5,641 bases of DNA from Deltaproteobacteria bacterium (GCA_020056895.1 JAGVGV010000213.1:1-5641); one strand, 5' to 3'; positions 1 to 5,615 are shown, numbered from the stretch's first letter. Program-made: numbers and translations. Notes: generated by a model not told the origin, from the sequence alone.

Positions 1-472
1 CCGCCGCCGAGGGCGTTTCGGCTCCATACGCCGTGGTGCGGCCGTTCGAGACGGCCTGAGATGGTTGGAGCAAGGCTTCGGGAGCACCGTTGGAGACCGC
101 CGGGGCCTCGGTCGAATTCCACGTGATGCCGGCGTCTTCGAGCAATCCCTTGGCCAAAAACTCCGAATCGGCGTCGAACGGACGGTCCGCGCTCATGTTC
201 CGGGCCGCGTCCTGCAACAGGGCCAGCCCCTCGCCCACCCGTTCCAGAGCCTGTTCCTTATGAGGCGCCTGTTCCAGAATCACGGCTTCCACCGACCGGA
301 TCAAGGCCGGGATCAGCCCCTTTAGTTTGGGAATCCGTTGGTTGGGAAAATCCTGGGCCAACCGCTCCAGCTTTTCCAAAAGCTCTCCCAAAGCCATCAG
401 GTTGGAAGGGTCCACCATGACGAGGCTCAGGGAAAGATCGTCCAGCAACGTCGTCCAGTCGTGATCGGCCAT
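1..472 (-). CDS. Probable CheA-like / phosphotransfer protein, N-terminal part only (runs off left edge)
   Basis: The reading frame starts at an ATG at 472 and stays open for 157 codons to the window edge, so the C-terminus is missing. It begins MADHDWTTLLDDLSLSLVMV and is mostly amphipathic helix to about residue 115. A segment reading ALERVGEGLALLQ lies near residues 77-89. From about residue 118 it becomes an Ala/Ser/Pro/Asn-rich linker with AVSNG occurring twice (near 124 and 140). No Hpt histidine or kinase motif is reached. From memory, this kind of N-terminal region precedes the Hpt domain in some deltaproteobacterial CheA-like proteins, and its place directly behind a CheY-like receiver fits. 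That identification is inference; the frame itself is well supported by position and codon use. It begins 20 bases after the receiver's stop with only a weak GGGGA ribosome site about 13 bases upstream, so translational coupling is likely. It could instead be an Hpt-only or scaffold protein. Confidence 0.7.
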   Translation of the reverse strand, partial: MADHDWTTLLDDLSLSLVMVDPSNLMALGELLEKLERLAQDFPNQRIPKLKGLIPALIRSVEAVILEQAPHKEQALERVGEGLALLQDAARNMSADRPFDADSEFLAKGLLEDAGITWNSTEAPAVSNGAPEALLQPSQAVSNGRTTAYGAETPSAA

Positions 473-492
473 GTTCGTGCTCTGGTCCCCGC

Positions 493-888
493 TCAAGGCC
501 GCACGCCCATGGACGTCCGCCAGCGGTTCAACCGGTCTCGGGCCTGATGAATGGCTTGAATCAGGAGGTCCAGATCCGGAAATGGTTTCACGAAATAATC
601 CACCGCGCCGCTTCCCAGGCAGTCCACCACGTGGGCCATGGTGGAATAACCGGTCATGATGATCACGTTGGCCAGCGGGTTGATCCGCTTGATTTCCCGA
701 AGCAGCTCCACCCCGCTCAGGCCCGGCATCTTGATATCGGTGACCACCAGGTTGAACAGGTCCCGGCGTGCCAGATCCAGGGCTTCGTGGGGGTTCACCG
801 TGGTGGTGACCTGGTACCCCTCCATCTCCAGGTTCCGTTGGAGCATATGGAGAATTTCTTCTTCGTCGTCCACGATCAGAATGCGCAT
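493..888 (-). CDS. Single-domain CheY-like response regulator
   Basis: This 131-residue protein is a single receiver domain with no output domain. Metal-binding acidic residues are D7 and D8, the phosphoacceptor is D51 in the strand VVTDIKMPG, the conserved switch threonine is T79 (IIMTGYST) and the conserved lysine is K101 in the cis-proline motif VKPF. All residues needed for phosphorylation are present. The start ATG at 888 has a good GAGAGG ribosome site 8 bases upstream that lies inside the preceding kinase gene, and the two genes overlap by 13 bases, so they are co-transcribed and probably coupled. With no DNA-binding domain it must act by protein contact or as a phosphate carrier or sink. 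The likely partners are the upstream receiver-kinase hybrid and the downstream CheA-like protein. The receiver assignment is certain; the partners are inferred from context. Confidence 0.93.
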   Translation of the reverse strand: MRILIVDDEEEILHMLQRNLEMEGYQVTTTVNPHEALDLARRDLFNLVVTDIKMPGLSGVELLREIKRINPLANVIIMTGYSTMAHVVDCLGSGAVDYFVKPFPDLDLLIQAIHQARDRLNRWRTSMGVRP

Positions 889-2042
889 ACGGAAGGCCTC
901 TCGTTCGCTTCGAGCAATTTCACGAAAAAACGGGTTCCCTGACCCACTCGGCTGGAAAAACCGGTTTCCCCGCCAAAGCCATGCACCAAGGCGTACACTT
1001 TGGACAGCCCCAACCCGGGCCGGCCGATCCTGGGGGCCGTTGAGAAAAACGGCGTGAACACCTTGGAATGGTCTTCTTCGCGGATCCCCCGTCCGTTGTC
1101 TTCCACTTCAATAAGCACTTCGTTGGGCCCCGACTTGGACGCCCGGATCTCGATCCGGGGGTGATCCACCCCTTCCACCGCGGTCAGGCTGTTCCGGATC
1201 AGTTCCTCAACCACTTCGGATAATCCCTCCAAAGTGGCCTGGGCCAAAGGCAGGTTTTCCTGGGTCCGGCACAGAATCTGAACCGGGCCGCACCGTTCGC
1301 TCAAGCGTTCCAGGGCGCACTGAAAACAGGCGGATAAATCCACCCCGGTCAAGGGCGGCTGCGTTTGGTTGCTCGTGAAGGCGGCGGTGTTTTCCACGAT
1401 CCGCCGGATCCGTTCCGAACCGGCCAGAATACCTTCCAGGGTCCTAGGCATTTCGGCGCGGACAAATCCCAGCCGGTCCGGCGCGGGAACCCCCCATTCC
1501 AGGGCCGCCCGGAGAAATGGATCGATCACGTCCCAGAATTTGGCGATCAGTTGCACGTTTCCCCGGATAAACGTATTGGGGTTGTTGATTTCGTGGGCCA
1601 CGCCCGCCGCCACCACGCCCAATTCCGCCATTTTTTCGGCCTGCCTCAGCCGCCGTTCCTGCTCCTGAAGCCGCCGCGCCATCCGGTGGCGTTCCACCAC
1701 CTGGCTCACCGCAGCCGACAGCTCTTCCAGGCTCACCGGTTTGAGCAGGTAATCCCGGGCGCCCAGCCGCAGGGCTTCGAGGGCCGAATCCATGTCGCCA
1801 TAACCGGTCACCATGATCACGTCCTGCCCCGGGACCAACTGGCGGCTCCGACGCAATAATTCCAGGCCGTCCATGTTCGGCATTTGGATGTCGGTCATCA
1901 CCAGTTCAAAGGCCAGTCCGTTCAGAAACGATAAGGCTTCCAGCCCATCCGCGGCCGTCGTGACCGTATGGCCCAATACCTTCAACTGGAGTTCCATGGG
2001 GTCCCGAGCTGAAGGCGTATCGTCCACCAGCAGGATGTTCAT
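876..2042 (-). CDS. Inverted hybrid sensor histidine kinase (REC-coiled coil-HisKA-HATPase)
   Basis: This soluble kinase of 388 residues has its receiver first. The receiver spans about 1-120 (D7, D8, phosphoacceptor D51, T79, K101 in LKPV). A charged coiled-coil linker follows (about 114-140), then the HisKA helix with phosphoacceptor H150 in AHEINNP. A longer helical segment precedes the second dimer helix (about 200-220). The catalytic domain has N-box N284, G1 box DNGRGI (315-320), F-box FTPFFST (329-335) and a G2 box read as GRPGLGLS, with proline where threonine is usual. No membrane segment or PAS/GAF sensor is present, so the input is probably phosphorylation of its own receiver by another kinase. 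Cysteines C239, C242, C251 and C258 cluster just before the N-box. The frame extends to an ATG at 2081, but that codon sits in a GC-rich hairpin and would add 13 residues before the receiver's first strand, so 2042 is preferred. A GTG at 2045 is also possible. It is first in a minus-strand operon. Confidence 0.92.
   Translation of the reverse strand: MNILLVDDTPSARDPMELQLKVLGHTVTTAADGLEALSFLNGLAFELVMTDIQMPNMDGLELLRRSRQLVPGQDVIMVTGYGDMDSALEALRLGARDYLLKPVSLEELSAAVSQVVERHRMARRLQEQERRLRQAEKMAELGVVAAGVAHEINNPNTFIRGNVQLIAKFWDVIDPFLRAALEWGVPAPDRLGFVRAEMPRTLEGILAGSERIRRIVENTAAFTSNQTQPPLTGVDLSACFQCALERLSERCGPVQILCRTQENLPLAQATLEGLSEVVEELIRNSLTAVEGVDHPRIEIRASKSGPNEVLIEVEDNGRGIREEDHSKVFTPFFSTAPRIGRPGLGLSKVYALVHGFGGETGFSSRVGQGTRFFVKLLEANERPSVCAF
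897..902 (-). promoter_or_regulatory. Ribosome binding site of the CheY-like gene, inside the kinase gene
   Basis: On the minus strand this reads GAGAGG, 8 bases before the ATG at 888. It lies within the last codons of the hybrid kinase. It supports the chosen start and suggests translation coupled to the upstream gene. Confidence 0.6.
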
Positions 2043-2079
2043 CACACCTGATCCGTTCCTTTCACCAACCGTGGGACGC

Positions 2080-2102
2080 ATCCGGCGGCCCCCCCGCCGG
2101 AT
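2080..2102 (-). repeat. Perfect 9-bp GC-rich hairpin in the leader of the minus-strand operon
   Basis: ATCCGGCGG (2080-2088) and CCGCCGGAT (2094-2102) are exact reverse complements separated by five C on the plus strand (five G in the minus transcript). The minus-strand RNA would fold into a stable stem 37 bases upstream of the preferred kinase start at 2042. Neither side is followed by a T-run, so it is not an intrinsic terminator. It contains the A and T of the alternative ATG at 2081, which would be occluded, and this favours the 2042 start. A role in mRNA stability or translation control is inference. Confidence 0.7.
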
Positions 2103-2156
2103 CGGGGCATTGGAAAATGGTCTCCGGCGTCCGGTCCTCTGGATACTTAGCGTTGA

Positions 2157-2185
2157 ATTTTAGACCAAACACGGCCTAAATGCAA
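2157..2185 (-). promoter_or_regulatory. Candidate sigma-70-type promoter for the minus-strand kinase operon
   Basis: Read on the minus strand: a -35-like TTGCAT (2185-2180), a 17-base spacer, and a -10 TAAAAT (2162-2157) matching five of six consensus bases. The -35 matches only three of six, so an activator may help. Transcription would start near 2150, giving a leader of about 108 bases before the ATG at 2042. Confidence 0.5.
2159..2180. repeat. 22-bp imperfect palindrome filling the minus-promoter spacer
   Basis: The arms TTTAGACC (2159-2166) and GGCCTAAA (2173-2180) match at seven of eight positions around a six-base centre, AAACAC. The element lies between and touches the -35 and -10 hexamers of the minus-strand candidate promoter. 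That is the expected position for a dimeric repressor or MerR-type operator. The protein is unknown. Confidence 0.5.
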
Positions 2186-2247
2186 AGAATCCAACGATTG
2201 TGGCACGCCGAGCCGCTAATCCGTTTCGCGGATACGATATTTCATTC

Positions 2248-2267
2248 AAAAAACCGCGATGTTTTTT
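2248..2267. repeat. AT-rich inverted repeat with 7-bp perfect arms
   Basis: AAAAAAC (2248-2254) and GTTTTTT (2261-2267) are exact reverse complements around CGCGAT. A second, overlapping pair, CGCGG (2227-2231) and CCGCG (2254-2258), shares the centre. It lies between the two candidate promoters and outside both predicted transcripts, so a DNA-level role (operator or bend) is more likely than an RNA one. Its stem is too AT-rich to make a convincing terminator. Confidence 0.4.
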
Positions 2268-2287
2268 CACTTTGAAGGGAAAATATC

Positions 2288-2316
2288 TTGAGATTCCGGC
2301 ATGGTTTACCAATAAA
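2288..2316 (+). promoter_or_regulatory. Candidate sigma-70-type promoter for the GAF-PAS kinase operon
   Basis: A -35 TTGAGA (2288-2293, five of six consensus bases) is followed by exactly 17 bases and a -10 AATAAA (2311-2316, four of six). Transcription would begin near 2323, giving a leader of about 80 bases. The palindrome GTTTA-CCAA-TAAAC (2304-2317) covers the -10, so a protein bound there would block polymerase. Confidence 0.5.
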
Positions 2317-2317
2317 C
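2304..2317. repeat. Short palindrome over the plus-promoter -10
   Basis: GTTTA (2304-2308) and TAAAC (2313-2317) are perfect reverse complements around CCAA. A second small palindrome, TGGT-TT-ACCA (2302-2311), overlaps it. It covers the whole -10 hexamer of the candidate plus-strand promoter. The arms are short, so chance is possible. Confidence 0.35.
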
Positions 2318-2392
2318 GCTCGTTTCCAGTTGAATCCCTTCCCCAGGGGACCGTAAGATAGGCCGGATCTCATTAAGGGACCGGACCCGAAA

Positions 2393-2398
2393 GGGGAG
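2393..2398 (+). promoter_or_regulatory. Ribosome binding site of the GAF-PAS kinase
   Basis: GGGGAG lies 4 bases before the ATG at 2403. No other in-frame ATG occurs before residue 87, and the start at 2403 is therefore firm. The first three G of the site can pair with CCC at 2386-2388 across a GAAA tetraloop, which would partly mask it. Confidence 0.65.
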
Positions 2399-2402
2399 AC
2401 CG

Positions 2403-4163
2403 ATGGGCAGGGGCGGCCCGCGTCGTTCGGGAAGCAAGGACTTAAAAAAACCAGCCGCATCCGGCGGGGCCAGGAAGCCCCGGGCCCGGAGCGATACCTA
2501 TCAGCGGTCCCTGGCCGAAATTTACCAGCGGTACGATCAGAAAATCGAGGAACTGTCGCTCATCCGGCGGGTGGGGGAAGTCATCCGCGACCCCCTGGAC
2601 CTCTATGCGCTGTCCCGGGTGGTGCTGGAAGCGGTGGCCCGGGAGATCGAAACCGACGGCATGCTTCTGCTCCTGACCGAACCCGACGGTCCGGGGCTCG
2701 ACATCCGGGCCTGGTACGACGGCCGCCGTGATGAGGTCCGGGGTTCCGAAGACGAAACACCCCGCTGGGCCGGACCCGTTCCCGAACCCGTGGCTCGGGC
2801 GGTGGCTTCGGGGCATCCGGTTCTGATTCCCCAAACCCGGCCCGGACCTGATTTTTCACCGCCCCCGGCACCCGGCCTGGACCCCGATGAAGAGGTTTCG
2901 CTGCTGGTGCTGCCTCTCGTGGCCCGTGGCCGGTCCGTGGGCGGGCTGACTCTGTGGCGCTCGGCGGAATCGCCCTTTTCCGTGGAAGACCTCGGGCTGC
3001 TCACCATCATCGCCGATCAGGCGGCCACGGCCCTTCGGAACGCCCGGTTGGTGGCGGACCTTCGGTCGACCAACCAGCGGCTTCGGGAATCGGAAAACGA
3101 AGCCCGCAAAACCTCCCTGTATCTCGAACAACTGTTCGAAGCGGCCAACGACATTATCTTCACTCTGGATTCCAGCGGACGGATTTCGTACGTGAACCGC
3201 CGGGTGGAGGCTTGGGGGTACCGCAAGGACGATCTGGTCGGCTGGCCGGCGGGGTTGTTGGCCGCCGAACCCGATTCATTCCTGAGCCGTCCCGGGGAGT
3301 TGGTGGAAAATCAGGGCGGGCTGACCGAATTGCTCCTGCTGACGGCCGACGGCCGAAAAAGGGAAGTGTTGCTCAACGCGTCCCGAGTGGCCGGAACCGA
3401 TCCGGGCGCCCACCCCACGTACCTGGTTCTGGCCCGGGACGTAACCGAATACAAAACCATGGAGCGGCAGCTTTTCCATTCCGAAAAACTGGCCAGTTTG
3501 GGCATGTTGGCCGCGGGCGTGGCGCACGAGGTGAACAACCCCTTGAGCACCATTTCCGGATACGCTCAGTTGTTGTCGAGCGGGCCGACCAGTCCCCAGG
3601 ATACCCAGGAATACCTGAACGCCATTCTGGAACAAGCCGACCGGATCCAGAAGATCGTGGACGCCTTGAGGGATTATTCCCGCCCCGCCGCGGGATACCG
3701 GACCCGGGTCCGGATGGCGGAAACCCTGCCCCGGACGTTGGCTATGTTCACCCACCAGAAAACCTTTGGCCGTCTGAAGGTGGAATACGATCTGGACTCC
3801 CAGGCCGAACCCGTGATCATGGACCCGGACCATCTGGCTCAGGTGGTGGTCAACGTGGCCGTGAACGCGGCCCAGGCCATGCCCAAGGGCGGCCGGTTGA
3901 GGGTAAGTCTTCGCATGGAAGGGGACGAAGTGGTTCTCCGGCTGGCCGACAACGGCCCCGGCGTACCCCCGGAAATCCGGGCCAAGATTTTCGATCCCTT
4001 TTTCACCACCAAACCGGCGGGCCGGGGCACCGGCCTGGGGTTGGCCATCTGCCAGCGGATTCTGGAACAGTACGGCGGTTCCCTGGGCTTGGAAGAATCG
4101 TCCAGCCCCGGCGCCACGTTTGTCCTCCGGCTGCCGGCCGCGCCTCCGGTCCCGGGAGAATGA
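2403..4163 (+). CDS. Soluble GAF-PAS sensor histidine kinase, NtrB type
   Basis: This 586-residue kinase is predicted to be cytoplasmic, as no signal peptide or hydrophobic membrane span is seen. Residues 1-30 form a disordered, strongly basic tail (ten Lys/Arg). A GAF-like domain covers about 45-215, with a Pro/Asp-rich insertion at about 145-163 and ending in the typical LLTIIADQAATALRNARL helix. A coiled-coil stretch leads to a PAS domain (about 238-352; DIIFTLDSSGRISYVN near its start, VLARDVTEYK at its end). HisKA follows with phosphoacceptor H375 in AHEVNNPLSTI. The ATPase domain shows N-box N488 (VNAAQAM), G1 DNGPGV (516-521), F-box FDPFFTTK (530-537) and G2 GTGLGLAI (542-549). All catalytic motifs are intact. 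It should autophosphorylate on H375 and pass phosphate to D55 of the adjacent NtrC-family regulator, whose gene begins at its stop codon. GAF and PAS could bind a small molecule, haem or another cofactor; no ligand residue is diagnostic. Confidence 0.95.
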   Translation: MGRGGPRRSGSKDLKKPAASGGARKPRARSDTYQRSLAEIYQRYDQKIEELSLIRRVGEVIRDPLDLYALSRVVLEAVAREIETDGMLLLLTEPDGPGLDIRAWYDGRRDEVRGSEDETPRWAGPVPEPVARAVASGHPVLIPQTRPGPDFSPPPAPGLDPDEEVSLLVLPLVARGRSVGGLTLWRSAESPFSVEDLGLLTIIADQAATALRNARLVADLRSTNQRLRESENEARKTSLYLEQLFEAANDIIFTLDSSGRISYVNRRVEAWGYRKDDLVGWPAGLLAAEPDSFLSRPGELVENQGGLTELLLLTADGRKREVLLNASRVAGTDPGAHPTYLVLARDVTEYKTMERQLFHSEKLASLGMLAAGVAHEVNNPLSTISGYAQLLSSGPTSPQDTQEYLNAILEQADRIQKIVDALRDYSRPAAGYRTRVRMAETLPRTLAMFTHQKTFGRLKVEYDLDSQAEPVIMDPDHLAQVVVNVAVNAAQAMPKGGRLRVSLRMEGDEVVLRLADNGPGVPPEIRAKIFDPFFTTKPAGRGTGLGLAICQRILEQYGGSLGLEESSSPGATFVLRLPAAPPVPGE

Positions 4164-4168
4164 CCCCC

Positions 4169-5566
4169 ATGGCCACCGCTCCCCGCATTTTGATCGTGGA
4201 CGACGAAGACCATATCCGCCGGATTCTGGGCCTGATGCTGGCCAAAAAAGGCTGGGAAACCCGGGCCGCCGCCAGCGCCGAGGAGGCCCTGGAACAGGCC
4301 GCCACTCTGGCCTTCGACGCCGTGATCACCGACCTGAGGCTCCCGGGCATGGACGGCCTGGAACTCCTGGGCCGGCTCAAGGCCCTGGACTCCGAACAGG
4401 TGGTGGTGGTCATCACCGCCTTTTCTTCCGTGGAAACCGCTCTAACGGCCATGAAACAAGGGGCGTACGACTACATCGCCAAGCCCTTCAAGGAGGATGA
4501 AATCCTCCTGGTTCTTGAAAAAGCCCTCCAAACCCGGCGGCTGATGGACGAAAACCGGCGGCTCAAGGCCCGGATCATCGAATCCCAGGGCGTGGCGGGG
4601 TTTATCGGCCAGAGTCCGGCCATGAAGCGGGTATTTGAAATCATCACCAAGGTCGCCGACAACAAAAGCACGGTGCTGATTACCGGGGAAAGCGGAACCG
4701 GCAAGGAATTGGCGGCCCGGTCCATCCACCAGGCCGGACCCCGGCGGGACGAACCCTTCGTGGCCATCAACTGCGGCGCCGTGCCGGCCAACCTGCTCGA
4801 AAGCGAATTTTTCGGCCATGTGCGAGGCGCCTTTTCCGGAGCCGACCGGAACAAAAAGGGCCTGTTCGCCGAAGCCGACGGCGGAACCCTGTTCCTGGAC
4901 GAAGTAAGCGAACTGCCGCTCGACATGCAGGTCAAGGTCCTCCGAGCCATCCAGGAGGAGGAAATCCGGCGGCTGGGGGAATCGGTCACCACTCGGGTGG
5001 ACCTGAGGATCATCGCCGCCGCCAACAAGGACCTTAGGGAGGAAACCCAGGCCGGCCGGTTCCGGCACGATCTATACTACCGCTTGAACGTCATCTCCCT
5101 GGCCCTGCCGCCGCTAAGAGACCGGGTGGAGGATATCCCGCTCCTGGCCGGCCATTTTTTGGCCGAAGTGGTGAAAAAGCACGGTTTGGAGGAAAAAAGG
5201 CTGGCTCCGGACGCCCTCAAGGCGCTTGCCCGCCAGCACTGGCTGGGCAACGTGCGGGCCTTGAGGAACGTGATCGAACAGGCCGTGGTGATGACCGAAG
5301 GGCCGCTCATCCAATTGGCCGACCTTCCCTTCGGAGTAGCGGCGGTGGGACAGGGCGGCGGGCTGGTCTCCATTCCCGAGGACCGACGGGATTTGAAAGC
5401 CACGCTCAAGGAAGTGATCGAACAGACCGAACGGATCATGATCGGCCGGATGCTGGACCTTCACCAGGGGAACCGGACCCGCGCGGCCAAAGCCCTGGGG
5501 TTGAGCCGCCGGGCCCTGATCCAGAAAGTCGGGGCGTACGGCCTGGGCGGGAAAGAGGAGGATTAG
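4169..5566 (+). CDS. NtrC-family sigma-54-dependent response regulator (REC-AAA+-Fis HTH)
   Basis: This 465-residue transcription activator has the standard NtrC length and order. The receiver (about 1-120) has D11, D12, phosphoacceptor D55, T83 and K105. The AAA+ domain (about 142-385) has Walker A GESGTGKE (173-180), sigma-54 contact loop GAFSGA (220-225) in place of the usual GAFTGA, Walker B GGTLFLDEV (238-246), sensor I AAANKDL, the arginine-finger region FRHDLYYRLNV (298-308), and sensor II WLGNVRALRN (358-367) where WPGNVRELRN is typical. A Fis-type helix-turn-helix lies at about 434-459 (NRTRAAKALGLSRRAL). Phosphorylation by the upstream kinase should drive oligomerisation and ATP-dependent opening of sigma-54 promoters. 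An in-frame ATG at 4160 overlaps the kinase stop as ATGA and would add three residues. I prefer 4169 because the GGGAG site at 4154-4158 is 10 bases from it but only 1 base from 4160. Target genes are not visible here. Confidence 0.95.
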   Translation: MATAPRILIVDDEDHIRRILGLMLAKKGWETRAAASAEEALEQAATLAFDAVITDLRLPGMDGLELLGRLKALDSEQVVVVITAFSSVETALTAMKQGAYDYIAKPFKEDEILLVLEKALQTRRLMDENRRLKARIIESQGVAGFIGQSPAMKRVFEIITKVADNKSTVLITGESGTGKELAARSIHQAGPRRDEPFVAINCGAVPANLLESEFFGHVRGAFSGADRNKKGLFAEADGGTLFLDEVSELPLDMQVKVLRAIQEEEIRRLGESVTTRVDLRIIAAANKDLREETQAGRFRHDLYYRLNVISLALPPLRDRVEDIPLLAGHFLAEVVKKHGLEEKRLAPDALKALARQHWLGNVRALRNVIEQAVVMTEGPLIQLADLPFGVAAVGQGGGLVSIPEDRRDLKATLKEVIEQTERIMIGRMLDLHQGNRTRAAKALGLSRRALIQKVGAYGLGGKEED

Positions 5567-5586
5567 AGGCGCGGTGGCGGGGGAAA

Positions 5587-5615
5587 TTGACACCCGGGAC
5601 GGAAGAATGTTTATT
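5587..5615 (+). promoter_or_regulatory. Possible promoter downstream of the NtrC-family gene
   Basis: A perfect -35 TTGACA (5587-5592) is followed by 17 bases and TTTATT (5610-5615), a four-of-six -10. It would drive a plus-strand gene beyond the window. It conflicts with reading a coding start at 5607, so at most one of the two is likely to be right. Confidence 0.35.

Larger units (their letters stand above)
2043..2402. other. Divergent intergenic regulatory region
   Basis: This 360-base region separates the two kinase operons and contains no convincing gene; the one short minus-strand frame across it lacks any motif. It is visibly more AT-rich in the middle (about 2140-2330) than the flanking genes. 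It holds a candidate promoter for each direction, several palindromes, a GC-rich hairpin in the minus leader, and a purine-rich plus leader with five GGA trinucleotides. These are listed separately. Confidence 0.85.

Noticed and set aside
65..1057. Several short plus-strand open frames opposite the left-hand operon.
   Set aside because: They lie antisense to the receiver, kinase and CheA-like frames and have no motifs; the minus-strand readings explain the sequence.
2201..2216. TGGCAC resembling the -24 element of a sigma-54 promoter.
   Set aside because: The required GC of the -12 element is not at the correct distance (the bases there read CG) and the TTGC match is absent.
2219..2233. ATCCG-TTTCG-CGGAT inverted repeat.
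   Set aside because: Only five-base arms with no extension and no T-run; not distinguishable from chance on its own.
2341..2350. CCCCAGGGGA as a terminator stem.
   Set aside because: The loop would be too small, no T-run follows, and it lies in the leader of an active operon.
2242..2460. A 72-codon minus-strand frame across the intergenic region.
   Set aside because: No recognisable domain and no supporting context. It would start inside the kinase gene and cross its promoter.
2954..4159. An open frame continuing about 400 codons upstream of the NtrC-family gene, which would make an 870-residue protein.
   Set aside because: This part overlaps the GAF-PAS kinase in another frame, is a low-complexity Gly/Arg/Pro sequence without motifs, and is the usual effect of high GC. 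The receiver begins at its normal place near 4169.
4442..5068. A 208-codon minus-strand open frame opposite the AAA+ domain, and others like it opposite both plus-strand genes.
   Set aside because: All are antisense to regions with unmistakable conserved motifs, show no family resemblance, and follow from the scarcity of stops in GC-rich DNA.
5575..5590. TGGCGG followed by TTGA as a possible sigma-54 promoter after the regulator gene.
   Set aside because: The spacing is one base too long and the -12 C is missing.
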